Virus record (IMG/VR): IMGVR_UViG_3300036830_000511
Span: 1 to 30,381 of that record
Reading direction: 5' to 3' (one strand)
Length of the DNA stretch: 30,381 nucleotides
Source: a virus
Of this stretch, positions 20,901 to 29,069 are shown piece by piece. A program made the position numbers and the translations under genes. Numbering within the stretch: position 1 is the stretch's first letter; each line of letters opens with the position of its first letter. The notes beneath the pieces are model-generated. The model was given only the letters and a program-made list of their open reading frames with translations. It did no database searches and had not been told where the DNA came from.

Positions 20901-21190
20901 TCAAGACCGGTGTTGGCGACACCCACGCCAAGGCGCTCACGCAGCTCGACGATCAGACGGGTCTGCTGCGCGATGGCGCGGCTGGCAAGAAGGTGATCCG
21001 GCTCGAGCTCGGTCGACGCGACATCACCAGTGAGATAGATCTCGGCAGCGACGCGTCCGCCAGCAAGTCCACTCGAGGGCCGGCCGGCAAGAAGTTCGAC
21101 GAGTCTCTTGGTGTCTCCGCCAACGACTTGGAGGCGCTCTGCAAGGAGCTGCTCGCCAATAGGACGGCCGCCGCGAAGGGGGCACCATGA
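17912..21190 (+). CDS. DUF4157 polymorphic toxin with PD-(D/E)XK-like nuclease tip
   Basis: 1092 residues from ATG 17912, where the typical N-terminus of the family starts ([17 protein letters not shown]); the frame is open from 17702, but the extra part overlaps the protease gene. Residues 118-220 form the DUF4157 domain, with the zinc-peptidase-like motif HEAAH at 181-185. This domain is known at the front of toxins linked to contractile injection systems. Residues 560-690 are hydrophobic ([19 protein letters not shown]) and may insert into membranes. A Pro/Thr/His-rich linker follows, then a C-terminal domain with GEIDIMVV (Asp977) and EEIKTG (Glu996-x-Lys998), the D...ExK pattern of PD-(D/E)XK nucleases. 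Nuclease activity and loading into a particle are inferences. It is co-translated with the next gene. Confidence 0.82.
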   Translation: MSRDRRNQSDSPPVRVPAGTGSSAVGKVTLTQSLVEPAPAPERGEPGAPATADASTVQRKVDPGGGEPAASAAAPRPSYDLASLFGRATREPAVPVQRQASSPSEPAAVSQIAAQGVAGAGGALPHLSQIQASFGHHDVSGVRAHQGPQAAAAARELGADAYATGNAVAFSRSPDLHTAAHEAAHVVQQRGGVQLKGGIDQPGDAYERHADAVADRAVARQSAEDLLDRGATGAACGAHQATRAVQRKAGKDDAAILDNQASLKGTDVEIPALEGALLSTRKEAVKLGLLSQASFDAGLALSQAMTLLQPAVAAKGPVDRDLQDRAAVAAQQLFAALQRETAGEKNFQIVPSMVESSGVTAQNPYTEEVRVTTSFLVWSKTNDVGSWFQQLPGFIRQGKWDEAFRGYRRMLDGLDLWVSDQLRKKGKGTPEEALGNAQQHYSQLRTGLEQIADKHATRLPALFHPDPKTVEKEKAAGRPAADTIPMNVYFWKDPADGKFHIYDLTTPSRPHEQAVETQPTAAMMNTFFEEVARYPEGEVRYTLPGGTAGVAPTTGKTKWYEWVGYAGLAIAAVGLALLTAGASIPATVCFAAGAVAGGVSAGGHLVDTARLGTATTATVVLDVAQIVASFSSFGAMSITVKAGSASAALAGSRWFVPVVSVAATADGVQLVALSEITFRELNKLEHGGGSVEDRQRAMAVLLTQLAVATGLTALSVQGARNIRAMAGKPLEVVDQNGVNVLRVVGEPTPEPVAAPKTAGADTHSPSSSTAPKPTEHADHGSATDTHGPKPAAHTEASGPPAGSHEAERWLADFEHSLNPAEKAKLAKMKAGKTPQQVRDMLGDDLNAARERVRAEVRLEQDRAAVAAQSKERVAEMRKQIADRGLMDDPEIRAIVDGTTMQNRSERLSMLRDKLVAKLLRPETERAHPGTEVLEGVKIYEKLPEANLTEWRAKHPGTRADGLTDRPDGLYMQRGEIDIMVVERLPSGKAKVIAREEIKTGVGDTHAKALTQLDDQTGLLRDGAAGKKVIRLELGRRDITSEIDLGSDASASKSTRGPAGKKFDESLGVSANDLEALCKELLANRTAAAKGAP

Positions 21191-21654
21191 CGCTGTACGC
21201 AGTCCGGCAGCCGCCAGGGACCTCGTCCCTCGAAGACGCCGAGGTCGTTGACGAGTTCAAGTATGGCTGGGACTTTCTGGAGCAAGCGATCACCCTATGG
21301 CGACTAGTAGATCCAGCTCGAGCAGCGGGTATCGAGACGATCCTTGAAAGGGCCGCGATGGCTGCAGGTGACGGAGAGCTACGCATCGAGGCTGAGGATC
21401 TCCGCGAGTTGAAGAACCTACTCTCGGGCGTCGAAGATGCCATCGTCGCGGCTGGGATCGTCGATGGTCATTGGAAAGTTCCCCCCGAACGCCTGGAGGA
21501 GCTGGCCAAGCGCGTGCCGGCGATGGACCTCCAGACTGAGCGCCCAGTCGCAAACAAGACCAGCGCTCTCGGCGAGGTGATGATCAACGCAGGCTCGATA
21601 CGTAACTTCCTGTCGGATGCCCTGAACGCAAACTGTGTCGTGGTCGTTGGGTAG
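21187..21654 (+). CDS. Candidate immunity protein for the DUF4157 toxin
   Basis: A 155-residue acidic, mostly helical protein with no signal peptide. Its ATG overlaps the toxin stop (ATGA), the usual arrangement of toxin and cognate immunity gene. The sequence has no motif that I recognise, which is normal for immunity proteins. I infer that it binds and blocks the C-terminal nuclease domain in the cytoplasm. No separate promoter is visible, so it would be made together with the toxin. A promoter for the downstream phage genes lies 112 bases after its stop. Confidence 0.65.
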   Translation: MTLYAVRQPPGTSSLEDAEVVDEFKYGWDFLEQAITLWRLVDPARAAGIETILERAAMAAGDGELRIEAEDLRELKNLLSGVEDAIVAAGIVDGHWKVPPERLEELAKRVPAMDLQTERPVANKTSALGEVMINAGSIRNFLSDALNANCVVVVG

Positions 21655-21723
21655 GCATCTGCTCGCCGAGTTCAGCGGGAGCGACCAAACGGCCATCATG
21701 ATGCGGAATGCAATCCGACCATC

Positions 21724-21795
21724 ATTCGGCCGAGTTCCTTGAAAGACGCGACGAAACCGCTCGCGCTTGACATCGCTGTGGAAGTTCCATAGGAT
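21724..21795 (+). promoter_or_regulatory. Promoter element A with upstream box
   Basis: A -35 hexamer TTGACA (21767-21772), 17-base spacer and -10 TAGGAT (21790-21795) form a strong sigma-70-type promoter. A box ATTCGGCCGAGTTC (21724-21737), half palindromic, lies 29 bases upstream of the -35. A second copy of this whole arrangement occurs at 28954-29024. The spacers of the two share TGGAAGTTC in the same place, which suggests common descent or a regulator bound across the promoter. It sits between the toxin/immunity load and the rest of the phage genes. Confidence 0.75.
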
Positions 21796-21835
21796 CACAT
21801 CACACACAAGACCATAGGGGTCGTTGAAGTACTTC

Positions 21836-21873
21836 AAGCCCCGGTAGGACGGACTGTCCTGCCGGGGCTTTTT
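21836..21873 (+). terminator. Leader hairpin/terminator A
   Basis: Fifteen-base-pair stem (one T-G wobble), 5-base loop GGACT, then TTTTT: a textbook intrinsic terminator. It begins 41 bases after the -10 of promoter A, so the promoter would make an RNA of about 70 nucleotides ending here. The conserved string GGGTCGTTGA (21818-21827) precedes it. The next ATG (21889) is only 16 bases beyond, so this is a leader attenuator or a short RNA gene rather than a terminator for the toxin alone. Confidence 0.8.
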
Positions 21874-21888
21874 GCGTTCCGAGGAGCC

Positions 21889-23133
21889 ATGGCAGCAGAC
21901 GGCAACACCACGAAGCAGGGCATCCGCCGATGGCGACTCGGGCGTGCACCGCCTGCGCGACATCGTGGTGGAGGAGGTCTCGCTCGTGGACCGGGCCGCG
22001 AACAAGCGCCGGTTCCTCGTCGTGAAAAGGAGCAGCCAGATGGCCGGCGATGAGGCGAAGGATCGCGGCACCTCGCAGGAGGGCCGAGCAGCGCCAGCGG
22101 GCGCGCAGGGCGGCAAGAAGACCAAGCCCAAGCCCGGGGACGACGTCGACAAGGCACGGCCGCGCGCCATGCGGGCGGCCGCGGAAGACGACGACGAGAG
22201 CGACGACGAGGACGAGGAGACCGAGAAGGCCGGCCGTTCCGCGAAGGACGAGGAGGACGACGAGGACGAGGAGACCGAGAAGGCCCGCCGCTCCGCGAAG
22301 GACGAGGAGCACGACGAGGACGAGGACACGGAGAAAGCCGACGAGGAGGACGACGAGTCGAAGGCCGGCAAGGCGCGCCCGCGCGCGAAGCGTGGTGCGC
22401 GCGCGGGCGACGGCGCGAACGGGGACCGGCCCCGAGGCCGCGCGGGGAAGCCAACCGACAAGGCGGACGACGACGGGTTGGTCCTCCCGGCCACCGTGAA
22501 GAACGCCCTCCTGCGCGTGCTCGCCCAGGCGCTCGAGCGGCTCATGGCGGTCGCCAACCAGATCAAGGAGGCCGACGCGGCAGACGACGACACCGAGCCG
22601 AACGTGCCCGACGACCTGGCAGAGGAGCTCGAGGACATCGGCGAGCTGCTCGAGGATGTCGGCGACCAGCTAGCGGACCCCGCTGCGAAGGCCGACGGGA
22701 AGAAGCGCGGCGCCGCGAAGGGCCGCGCCGCGAAGGGCGACGTCACCAAGGCCGGTCGCCGCATGGCGAAGGATCGCCTCGACCGGTTCCAGAAGGCGCT
22801 GGAGGCGTTGTCTGCCATCCTCAAGGAGCTGACCGACGCGAAGGCACCGCCGGGCCCCAGCGCGGGCTCGGCCGCGAGCGCGCTCAGCAAGCGCAACGCA
22901 GCGGCCGGCATCGACGACCTGGTCGCCGGCGTGCAGGAGCTGACGCGCGGGTCAAGCAGCAGGACGTGCGGATCGCCCAGCTCCAGAAGACCGGCGCGAC
23001 GTCGAACGCGATCCCGGTCTAGGGGAGCCGGCGCGGCGCCAGCACCCAGGACGTGTCATGGCCGCTCGACATGAACCGGCCGATCTCGCGAGACCGCGTC
23101 GACAAGGCGGTCTCGTTCTACGACGAGGAATAG
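21889..23133 (+). pseudogene. Detached C-terminal part of the prohead protease gene, with lesions
   Basis: From about 21930 the frame reads GVHRLRDIVVEEVSLVDRAANKRRFLVVKRSS, the segment that normally follows the catalytic Ser in XkdF-type proteases; the Ser and His are left upstream of the toxin load. Then comes a long acidic and Lys-rich region with 18-residue repeats, and a helical coiled coil. The ATG at 21889 is one frame off. Near 22945 the coding sense shifts (LTAR-VKQQDVRIAQLQKTG continues in another frame, as if one base were lost). In that new frame an amber codon lies at 23020-23022, after which it continues as TQDVSWPLDMNRP to a stop at 23131-23133. I infer a broken gene remnant; programmed recoding is less likely. 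The capsid gene follows with a full AGGAGG site. Confidence 0.7.
22202..22345 (+). repeat. 54-base tandem repeat coding for an acidic/basic 18-mer
   Basis: About two and a half in-frame copies with 54-base period start at 22202, 22256 and 22310. They code for variants of DEDEETEKAGRSAKDEED. The run lies in the detached protease C-terminal region, between the conserved segment and the coiled coil. Confidence 0.7.
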
Positions 23134-23142
23134 GAGGACCTC

Positions 23143-24102
23143 ATGGGTGGACTCACCACCGGGCTCATGGACAACCGAACGATCCTGGAGAAGGCGGATC
23201 TCGCGCTTGCCGACCTCACCGCCGGCGGCGGGCTCTTGCAGCCGGCCCAGGCCCAGAAGTTCATGCGCATCCTGATCAACGAGGCGGTCATCCTCAAGCA
23301 GGCGACCGTGGTTCCGATGCGCTCGCCGAAGCAGCTCATCGAGAAGATCCGGTTCGCGAACCGGATCCTCCGCTCGGGCTCGGAGGCCACGGCGCTGGCC
23401 CAGGCCGATCGCGCCGTGCCGAACCTCGGCAAGGTCGAGCTCGACGCCCAGCTGTTCAAGGCCGAGGTGCGCCTCAACAACGAGGTCCTGGAGGACTCGA
23501 TCGAGCGCGGTCAGCTGCGGCAGACCATCATGCAGCTGATGGCCGAGGCCATCGCCCGCGACGTCGACGAGGTCGTCATCCAGGGCGAGCGGGGCAGCGC
23601 GGATCCGTTCCTTGCCAAGCTCGACGGGATCCTCAAGCAGGCCCAGTCGCACATCGTCGACGCCCAGGGGCAGACGACGAACAAGGGCGTGTTCCGCGAC
23701 ATGCTGAAGACGATGCCGCACCCGTTCGTGCGCAACAAGAAGCAACTGCGGTTCTTCACGTCGGTCAACAGCGAGCTCGACTACAAGGACTCGCTGTCCG
23801 AGCGCGCGACGGCGGGTGGTGACAAGTACGTCGAGGAGGACGTGCCGGCGACGTACTCGGGCGTGCCGGTGATCGATGTCCCGATGTTCCCCGAGGCCCA
23901 GGGCGCCGGGCAGAACGCCACCTCGATCATCCTGACAGATCCCAAGAACATCAACGTCGGGATCTGGCGCAACATCCGTGTCGAGGTCGACAAGATCGTC
24001 ACCGACGGTGTGCTGGTCATCGTCGCGACGTTGCGATTCGACGTGAAGTACGCCGAGGAGACGGCCGTCGTGAAGGCGGTGAACGTCCGGGTGGGGGCCT
24101 GA
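23143..24102 (+). CDS. Phage major capsid protein (HK97-fold, PBSX-type)
   Basis: A 319-residue protein with the strongest ribosome site of the cluster (AGGAGG, 5 bases before ATG 23143), fitting a very abundant product. The sequence follows the PBSX-type capsid family: an N-terminal helical part with [22 protein letters not shown], then [44 protein letters not shown] (the E-loop/spine region), [29 protein letters not shown], and the closing [35 protein letters not shown]. It would assemble into the icosahedral shell around the portal. It follows the protease remnant as in known phages. No lesion is visible, in contrast to the upstream fragment. Confidence 0.9.
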   Translation: MGGLTTGLMDNRTILEKADLALADLTAGGGLLQPAQAQKFMRILINEAVILKQATVVPMRSPKQLIEKIRFANRILRSGSEATALAQADRAVPNLGKVELDAQLFKAEVRLNNEVLEDSIERGQLRQTIMQLMAEAIARDVDEVVIQGERGSADPFLAKLDGILKQAQSHIVDAQGQTTNKGVFRDMLKTMPHPFVRNKKQLRFFTSVNSELDYKDSLSERATAGGDKYVEEDVPATYSGVPVIDVPMFPEAQGAGQNATSIILTDPKNINVGIWRNIRVEVDKIVTDGVLVIVATLRFDVKYAEETAVVKAVNVRVGA

Positions 24103-24103
24103 C

Positions 24104-24352
24104 ATGGCGAAGATCTCCAGGCGCTTCGGCTCCGGCGGCGCCAACCTCACGCCGGGCGGGGCTTCCGGACAGCCGGTACTCGCAGACGCGTTGCGGGACG
24201 TCGCCGACGATCTCGCCGCGCTGCGACCGGCCAAGATCAACGCGGCGGACGCGACCGCTGCCTACGGTGCAGGAGAGCAGCAGCTGCTCAACGAGCTCAA
24301 GGCGAAGGTCAACGCGATCGCCGCCGTGGTGCTCAAGACCACCAAGGTCTGA
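24104..24352 (+). CDS. Small phage head protein, possible decoration or fibre element
   Basis: An 82-residue protein starting 2 bases after the capsid stop. It has a basic, Gly-rich N-terminus (MAKISRRFGSGGANLTPGG) and a C-terminal helix (LLNELKAKVNAIAAVVLKTTKV). Small proteins of this layout often follow the capsid gene and act as capsid decoration, but I see no diagnostic motif. The translational coupling suggests expression at capsid level. Confidence 0.6.
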   Translation: MAKISRRFGSGGANLTPGGASGQPVLADALRDVADDLAALRPAKINAADATAAYGAGEQQLLNELKAKVNAIAAVVLKTTKV

Positions 24353-24363
24353 AGGAGAACGAC

Positions 24364-24741
24364 ATGGCCAAGCTCATTCGCCTCAAGCCCTTCGACGCCA
24401 AGAAGGGGCACGTCATCCGCCGCTATACGGCGTTCCAAACCACGTTCGAGGAACACAAGGGGTGGTACCGCGTGTCCGACCACGTCGCCGCGTACCTCGC
24501 CACGGTGCACCAGATGGCCGACGACGAGGACTCGCCGCTGGCGTTCGACGTCTGCACCAAGGAGGAAGCCGAGCGCATCGACGCGGCCGAGAAGAAGAAG
24601 GCCGAGGAGCGCGCGCGGGCGGCCGAGCCCAACGTGGCCACGGCCCGCGACGTCGCCGCGCTCGGCGACCTGACCACCGCGGATCTGCGCGATCCGGGGC
24701 GGCGCTCGCGCGCTGCATCGACGGCGGGGCGGCGGGTATGA
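24364..24741 (+). CDS. Hypothetical phage protein
   Basis: A 125-residue protein with a clear AGGAGA site. The N-terminal 75 residues form a compact, conserved-looking domain (KKGHVIRRYTAFQTTFEEHKGWYRVSDHVAAYLATV...LAFDVCT), followed by a Lys/Glu/Ala helix and a basic tail. I know this arrangement from phage head clusters but cannot name its function. It overlaps the next start (ATGA). Confidence 0.65.
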   Translation: MAKLIRLKPFDAKKGHVIRRYTAFQTTFEEHKGWYRVSDHVAAYLATVHQMADDEDSPLAFDVCTKEEAERIDAAEKKKAEERARAAEPNVATARDVAALGDLTTADLRDPGRRSRAASTAGRRV

Positions 24742-25277
24742 GCGGCGTCCACCCGATGCCGCCGGCGGAGGACACCGCGATGCCGCCGGCTGATCTTGAG
24801 CCCCTGATCCGCGCGGTGGCCGCCGAGAACGCGGTGCTGCTGCAGCGGCTGCGCGGCGCGCAGATCCCGCAGCACGTCGGGATGGCGGCGGCGTGCCGGG
24901 CGCTCGCGGTCGAACTGCCGCGCGCACTCGCTGCCCAGGTCGAGGCGGACCTGCAGAGCGGCGCCCTGGCGCAGCGCTGGGAGGCCGCTCGTGCAGCGGC
25001 TGCAGCACCCGGGGCGAGCGGCGCGTTCGATTCGACGCTCACCGCGGTAGCGCTCATGCTGCGCGAACAGGGCCGGGCGGCGATGCGCCACCTGATCCGC
25101 CGCCAGAAGGAGTGGTCGGCCGATGCCTATCGGCTCGAGGGCCAGGCAGTCGCGCTGGCGGCCGTGATCGACCGGCTCCACCGCGTTGCGCATCCTGCGC
25201 CTGATTCGGAGATTGACGGCGCCGCAGCGGGTGTCGAGGTGGATCCGGCGAGCGATCCAGCGGCGGACGGGCGGTGA
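24738..25277 (+). CDS. Hypothetical phage head-cluster protein
   Basis: A 179-residue, Ala/Arg/Leu-rich, nearly all-helical protein from ATG 24738, which overlaps the previous stop; longer frames upstream lie inside that gene. The central part (LRALAVELPRALAAQVEADL-like helices) suggests a helical bundle. No motif that I recognise. It overlaps the connector gene start, so it belongs to the same translational chain. Confidence 0.6.
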   Translation: MSGVHPMPPAEDTAMPPADLEPLIRAVAAENAVLLQRLRGAQIPQHVGMAAACRALAVELPRALAAQVEADLQSGALAQRWEAARAAAAAPGASGAFDSTLTAVALMLREQGRAAMRHLIRRQKEWSADAYRLEGQAVALAAVIDRLHRVAHPAPDSEIDGAAAGVEVDPASDPAADGR

Positions 25278-26392
25278 GCATGGCGGCGATCGCGCGGGGG
25301 CAGTCCAGCGACGGCGCGCACCCGGTACTGGAGCTGTTCACGCCCGTGCGAGGTGTGCTCGTGGACGCGACCGCGGTGGCCTTCCAGGTGTTCGACGTCA
25401 GCGACGATGCCAAGAAGGCAAGCCCGGTCCAGGTGTTCCCGGCGACGCCAGGCAGCCGCGCCACCGCGAACCTCGCGGAGCTCGCGCCGGCCGGTGACAA
25501 GCTCGGCACCGGCCACGTCGTGGCGCGCTGGACGGTACCCGCGGACGAGGGCCTCGGCGTCCATGAAATCCGATGGTTCATCCAGAGCACACCCGACGCG
25601 GCCGAGCAGGTCGTGACCGCCGAGTTCGATGTGCTCGCCGCGGGCGCCGGCTCGTACCGGTCCGGGTACGCGCTGGTCTCGGACCTGCGCGCGGAGGGCG
25701 TGACGCCGAGCGAAGCCACCGATGCGCGGCTAGCTCGGCTCGTCCGGCTGGCGAGCCAGTACGTCGACCGGATGACCGGCCGGTTCTTCGGGCCGCGGCC
25801 GATGGCGCTCGCCCTCGACGGCAGCGGTGGGCGAATCCTGCTGCTCGGGCACCCGATCATCGGCGTCCGCGACGTGACGCTGCTGGTCGCGATGCCCGCG
25901 GAGGTCGGCGAGCTGCCGGTCGAGCCCTCGTTCTTCCGGGTCTACAACCGGCACCTGACCCAGGGGCTGCTGGACCCCGACGACCGCGAGAACCCGCGGC
26001 TCGAGTTCTTCCACGAGAGCGACCTGCTCGGCGTCCAGGCGACGCCGGCGGCGAGCCTTGGCCTGGGCTCGCTCGTGTGGCTGCGCGGTGTCCAGAACGT
26101 CGTGATCAACGGCCTGTTCGGCTACACCGATCCGGACGGCTCCCCGACGGGATGCACGCCCGAGCTCATCCGCCATGTCACCAAGCTCCTCGTGCTGCGC
26201 GAGATCCCGACGATGACCGACACCTCCCTGCGCGAGGACCGTCAGCAGCGCTGGCGCATCGTCAGCGAGCGAACCCGCGATCAGGGGTACAACCTCGCGT
26301 CGCTGCCCGCACAGGGCGGGTTCACGGGCGACCCGGCGATCGATGCGATCCTGGCCTGCTATCAACGAGCACCGCAGCTCGGGGCAGCCTGA
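25274..26392 (+). CDS. Head-tail connector (gp6-like) with N-terminal Ig-like domain
   Basis: A 372-residue protein. The start is either GTG 25274, overlapping the previous stop, or ATG 25280. Residues 15-120 have the beta-rich look of an Ig-like fold (VAFQVFDVSDDAKK, HVVARWTVPADEGLGVHEIRWFI, TAEFDVL). From residue 130 on, the sequence resembles head-tail adaptors: YVDRMTGRFFGPRPMALALDGSGGRILLLGHPIIGVRDVTLL, a long beta part, then LIRHVTKLLVLREIPTMTD. Adaptors form the ring under the portal. The extra N-terminal domain is unusual for this class and may project from the particle; that role is inferred. Confidence 0.72.
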   Translation: MSMAAIARGQSSDGAHPVLELFTPVRGVLVDATAVAFQVFDVSDDAKKASPVQVFPATPGSRATANLAELAPAGDKLGTGHVVARWTVPADEGLGVHEIRWFIQSTPDAAEQVVTAEFDVLAAGAGSYRSGYALVSDLRAEGVTPSEATDARLARLVRLASQYVDRMTGRFFGPRPMALALDGSGGRILLLGHPIIGVRDVTLLVAMPAEVGELPVEPSFFRVYNRHLTQGLLDPDDRENPRLEFFHESDLLGVQATPAASLGLGSLVWLRGVQNVVINGLFGYTDPDGSPTGCTPELIRHVTKLLVLREIPTMTDTSLREDRQQRWRIVSERTRDQGYNLASLPAQGGFTGDPAIDAILACYQRAPQLGAA

Positions 26393-26393
26393 C

Positions 26394-26912
26394 GTGCGGG
26401 GCCGTCTGCTCCAGGCGTTCGCGGCCGAGCTCGCACAGCTCGACACGGCGGCGACCGCCGCCGATCCGGACGGCCCCGGGCCGCTGACCTCCGGCTACGA
26501 CGCCGACTTCCAGGAGACGGTGCTGGTGCCAAGCGGGGGCTCGCGGGGACGCGACGCCCGCCGCGAGAAACCGCTGATCCGTGTGCCGTGCCAGATCGAG
26601 GTCCAGTCGTTCGGCGAGCTCGCCGCGCTCGCGACCGGCAACTCGCCGCGCTCGCGGCTGGTCCTCGTGTTCCACTTCGCCGACCTGGAGCGGCTCGGCC
26701 TGGTCGATCCCGCGACCGGCGAGGCCCTCCTGCGGATCGGCGACCGGCTCACCGCGATCCGCGACCATCGGACCGGCGACCTGATCCAGGCGGTGCGGAC
26801 CCCACCCGGGCTGTACCTGACCGAGCCGCAGCCGGTGTTCGGCCTGAGCGGTCGTCGCAACCTGCTCCTCGCGACGTTCAGCGAGCGCGCCCTCGGGCCG
26901 CAGGGCACGTGA
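26394..26912 (+). CDS. Putative head closure / head-tail joining protein
   Basis: A 172-residue protein; I chose GTG 26394, one base after the connector stop, because the extra residues of the longer frame (from 26343) come from inside the connector gene. The beta-rich middle (IRVPCQIEVQSFGELAALATGNSPRSRLVLVFHFADLERLGLV) and the late LRIGDRLTAIRDHRTG fit the small beta-barrel head closure proteins that follow the adaptor in siphophages and myophages. The assignment leans on position as well as composition. Confidence 0.55.
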   Translation: MRGRLLQAFAAELAQLDTAATAADPDGPGPLTSGYDADFQETVLVPSGGSRGRDARREKPLIRVPCQIEVQSFGELAALATGNSPRSRLVLVFHFADLERLGLVDPATGEALLRIGDRLTAIRDHRTGDLIQAVRTPPGLYLTEPQPVFGLSGRRNLLLATFSERALGPQGT

Positions 26913-27523
26913 TGGAGGTCAAGAAGGTCGGCCCCTGGACGAAGGTGGGCAAGCTCCTGGCCGCGGCGCCGCGGCGGATGCAGGCGGCGTTCGACAAGGC
27001 GCTTTGGCAGGAGGGGCAGTTTCTCAGGACCAAGATCGTCGAGGGCATCCGCGAGCAAGCCCCCGGCGGTCGCGCGTTCGCACCACTCGCGCCGACGACG
27101 CTGGCCATCCAGCAGTTCCGAGGGTTCCACGGCACCAAGGCGCTGATCGTCCAGGCCGATCTCCGCAACAGCATCACGGTTGTGCGGGACGGCGATCGCG
27201 TGCTCGTCGGGGTGCTGCGCACCGCGCGCAACCGCGCTGGCAAGTCCCTGGTGGACATTGCCGCGCTGCAGGAGCACGGCTCCCGACCGATCGTGGTCCA
27301 CCTCACGCCCAAGGCGCGCGCGTTCCTGCACGCGGCATTTCGACACGCCGGGCTCGATGCGTCGGGCTCCGGTCAGCCGAGTACGGGCATCGCGGTGATC
27401 CAGATCCCGGCGCGACCGTTCCTGGCTCCGGTCTTCGACAAGTACGCGCAGCCGGATCAGGTCTCGCGCCGTTTCCTCGAACGGGTCGCAACACTTCTGG
27501 GAGGCGACTTTGGATGCATCTGA
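26912..27523 (+). CDS. Phage tail completion / HK97 gp10-like protein
   Basis: A 203-residue protein from ATG 26912, overlapping the previous stop by one base. It has an N-terminal helix (RRMQAAFDKALWQEGQFLRTKIVEGIREQAPGG), the typical FAPLAPTT segment, a beta part (SITVVRDGDRVLVGVLRTA), LVDIAALQEHGSRPIVVHLTPKARAFL, and a closing RPFLAPVFDKYAQPDQVSRRFLERVATLL. That order (helix, AP-x-T, strand, EHG, RPFL) is the pattern of HK97 gp10/Mu gpG-like virion morphogenesis proteins, which cap the tail tube. The second load begins just after it. Confidence 0.75.
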   Translation: MEVKKVGPWTKVGKLLAAAPRRMQAAFDKALWQEGQFLRTKIVEGIREQAPGGRAFAPLAPTTLAIQQFRGFHGTKALIVQADLRNSITVVRDGDRVLVGVLRTARNRAGKSLVDIAALQEHGSRPIVVHLTPKARAFLHAAFRHAGLDASGSGQPSTGIAVIQIPARPFLAPVFDKYAQPDQVSRRFLERVATLLGGDFGCI

Positions 27524-27563
27524 CGCACTCGTCCTGCAGGTCGACTATCTGTCGTTCCAGTAG
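27510..27563 (+). pseudogene. Stub of an interrupted phage gene
   Basis: A TTG at 27510, with a good ribosome site (TGGGAGG, 5-base spacing), overlaps the end of the previous gene and codes for MDASDALVLQVDYLSFQ before TAG at 27561. The composition and operon-style overlap fit the start of a real phage gene. It stops just where the lower-GC load begins, so I infer that the load cut it. Confidence 0.35.
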
Positions 27564-27640
27564 ATCAGACGTAGCTAACTGTCGCCCGGTTATCTCGCAC
27601 CGCTATCGCACAGCGCCGACAAGCGTGGCATCATGTCCGT

Positions 27641-28852
27641 ATGGAGACGTGCGTTCTTTGCCTGCGAACTGATGGTGGTGCAGTTGGGCAAGAGCACGTG
27701 CTTCAGGACTTCCTTGGCGCTGGATTGCTCCTTCCCAATGGTATCGTCTGCGACCGCTGCAACGGAAATGTTTCGGCACTCGACGGCGACTTGCGACGCT
27801 ATCTTTCGGCGACCCTCTTACGCACGGACGATACTCCGATCTTGCAAGGCGCGAACGCCCTTGTGGAAATCGATGAGACGTGGTGGGCGACCTGGATCGA
27901 TGACCCAAGGTGGCGCCGGCGGCTGCCAGCCCAATGTGTCGTATGGCCTGACGGTCGAGTCGATGGGCATTCTGAGACCGAACAATCGATGATGCAAATG
28001 CAAAGTGAGTTGGCCGATGCGTCCGGCATAGATCGCCGCCAATCAGACGTACATCTTGCGATCAAAGGCCAAGCAATCGTCGTTCGCTCAGGGCCTCGCA
28101 AATTCTACCTGGTCGCAGCCGATGCAGATGAGCCGTGGGCAAGGGCGCTATTGCCGAGCTTATCTTCACGACCGTGGACTTTTCGCCGCGGTCTACAAGC
28201 GCGCCTCGAGCGCGACGGCGCTCCGCTTCGAGCTGTACTCGACGTCAACGTCGGGAATGCAAACCGAGCCCTCATAAAGTCTGGCTTCAATTTCCTCGCG
28301 TTGATTCTTGGTGCTGACATTGCGCGCCTCCCACTGTTCGACGACGTCCGAAGCATCATCCTGAGCAATGCGCCATGGCGCGGGTGTATCCTCGACGAAG
28401 CTGCGGCGCTAGATGCCAAATCCGTTGGTGCCGGAATCTTTGATCGTACCGCCGAGCAAGCATTGGAGGTTGGGCGAATGGTTCTGCAGGATGGCTGCCA
28501 TAGCGTGGTTCTTGGAGCAGGCCCTTCCGGTATCTTCGTATTCGTGTCGGTGGCTGGGTGTCCACTAGCACGCGCGCAGTTGCTTCCAGCGCTGCCCGGG
28601 TTCAAGCTCGACGGGATCATCGCGCTATGGATCGTGGGCCCGAAGAACACTATGCGCGAAGCCCCATTGGTTGCGCCGACCGAGCAGGTTGACGCGTTGC
28701 GACAGTTGTTGCGAGAGCAAGCCTCACTGTTGCCGCTCCAGGAACCATCGGTTGCTCCACCAATGTTCATCAGGAGCAACCCGCAGCCGCTCGTTTTCAC
28801 AGCGACCTACGCTCCCGGAAGTCATCGTGTTCAGGCGATAGATCCAGGCTAG
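27641..28852 (+). CDS. HNH-endonuclease-like cargo protein
   Basis: A 403-residue protein. The N-terminus carries a zinc-finger/HNH-like pattern: Cys4-x2-Cys7, Glu18-His19 (GQEHVLQDFLG), then Cys37-x2-Cys40-Asn41 (GIVCDRCNGNVS). This resembles the reduced HNH folds with the EH...CxxCN layout. The remaining 350 residues are a globular region with no motif that I recognise. The gene is less GC-rich than the phage genes around it and has no partner of matching style, so it looks like an added load. There is no signal peptide. It could be a defence nuclease, a homing-type enzyme or an effector. An ATG at 27641 is the natural start. Two short hairpins but no T-run follow the stop. Confidence 0.6.
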   Translation: METCVLCLRTDGGAVGQEHVLQDFLGAGLLLPNGIVCDRCNGNVSALDGDLRRYLSATLLRTDDTPILQGANALVEIDETWWATWIDDPRWRRRLPAQCVVWPDGRVDGHSETEQSMMQMQSELADASGIDRRQSDVHLAIKGQAIVVRSGPRKFYLVAADADEPWARALLPSLSSRPWTFRRGLQARLERDGAPLRAVLDVNVGNANRALIKSGFNFLALILGADIARLPLFDDVRSIILSNAPWRGCILDEAAALDAKSVGAGIFDRTAEQALEVGRMVLQDGCHSVVLGAGPSGIFVFVSVAGCPLARAQLLPALPGFKLDGIIALWIVGPKNTMREAPLVAPTEQVDALRQLLREQASLLPLQEPSVAPPMFIRSNPQPLVFTATYAPGSHRVQAIDPG

Positions 28853-28953
28853 CTTGGGCCAGCTGCACAGCTGTTTCGGGGCCGACGGCCCGTCTCACCC
28901 AGATCGATGCCAACCCAAGGCGTGCTCGAAGGCTCGGGTCACGCGCTGGTCTG

Positions 28954-29024
28954 ATTCGGTCGAGCTCTCGACCTGTCCGATGGACACGACAACGGTTGAC
29001 GAACGCATGGAAGTTCAATATCAT
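28954..29024 (+). promoter_or_regulatory. Promoter element B with upstream box
   Basis: Second copy of the element at 21724-21795: box ATTCGGTCGAGCTC (28954-28967; 12 of 14 bases the same), 28 bases, then -35 TTGACG (28996-29001), 17-base spacer with TGGAAGTTC, and -10 TATCAT (29019-29024). It lies just after the HNH-like load and before the next phage gene. Confidence 0.75.
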
Positions 29025-29069
29025 CAGTCCGACCAGTAGAAGCTTCCTCCCCGGGTCGTTGAGTCATTC

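Noticed and set aside
21418-22911. Minus-strand frame of 497 codons with a protein-like part (GLKYFNDPYGLVCDV) at 21.7-21.85 kb
   Set aside because: Most of it is Ser/Ala/Arg low complexity opposite acidic repeats, and the protein-like part is the reverse of promoter element A and its hairpin.
22930-22960. Programmed -1 ribosomal frameshift in the protease remnant
   Set aside because: No X-XXY-YYZ slippery heptamer is visible near 22945 and the new frame soon meets an amber codon; loss of a base is simpler.
29007-29039. Ten-codon frame MEVQYHQSDQ over promoter B, considered as a leader peptide
   Set aside because: It begins upstream of the predicted transcription start, inside the promoter spacer, so it cannot be translated from that promoter; copy A has no equivalent.
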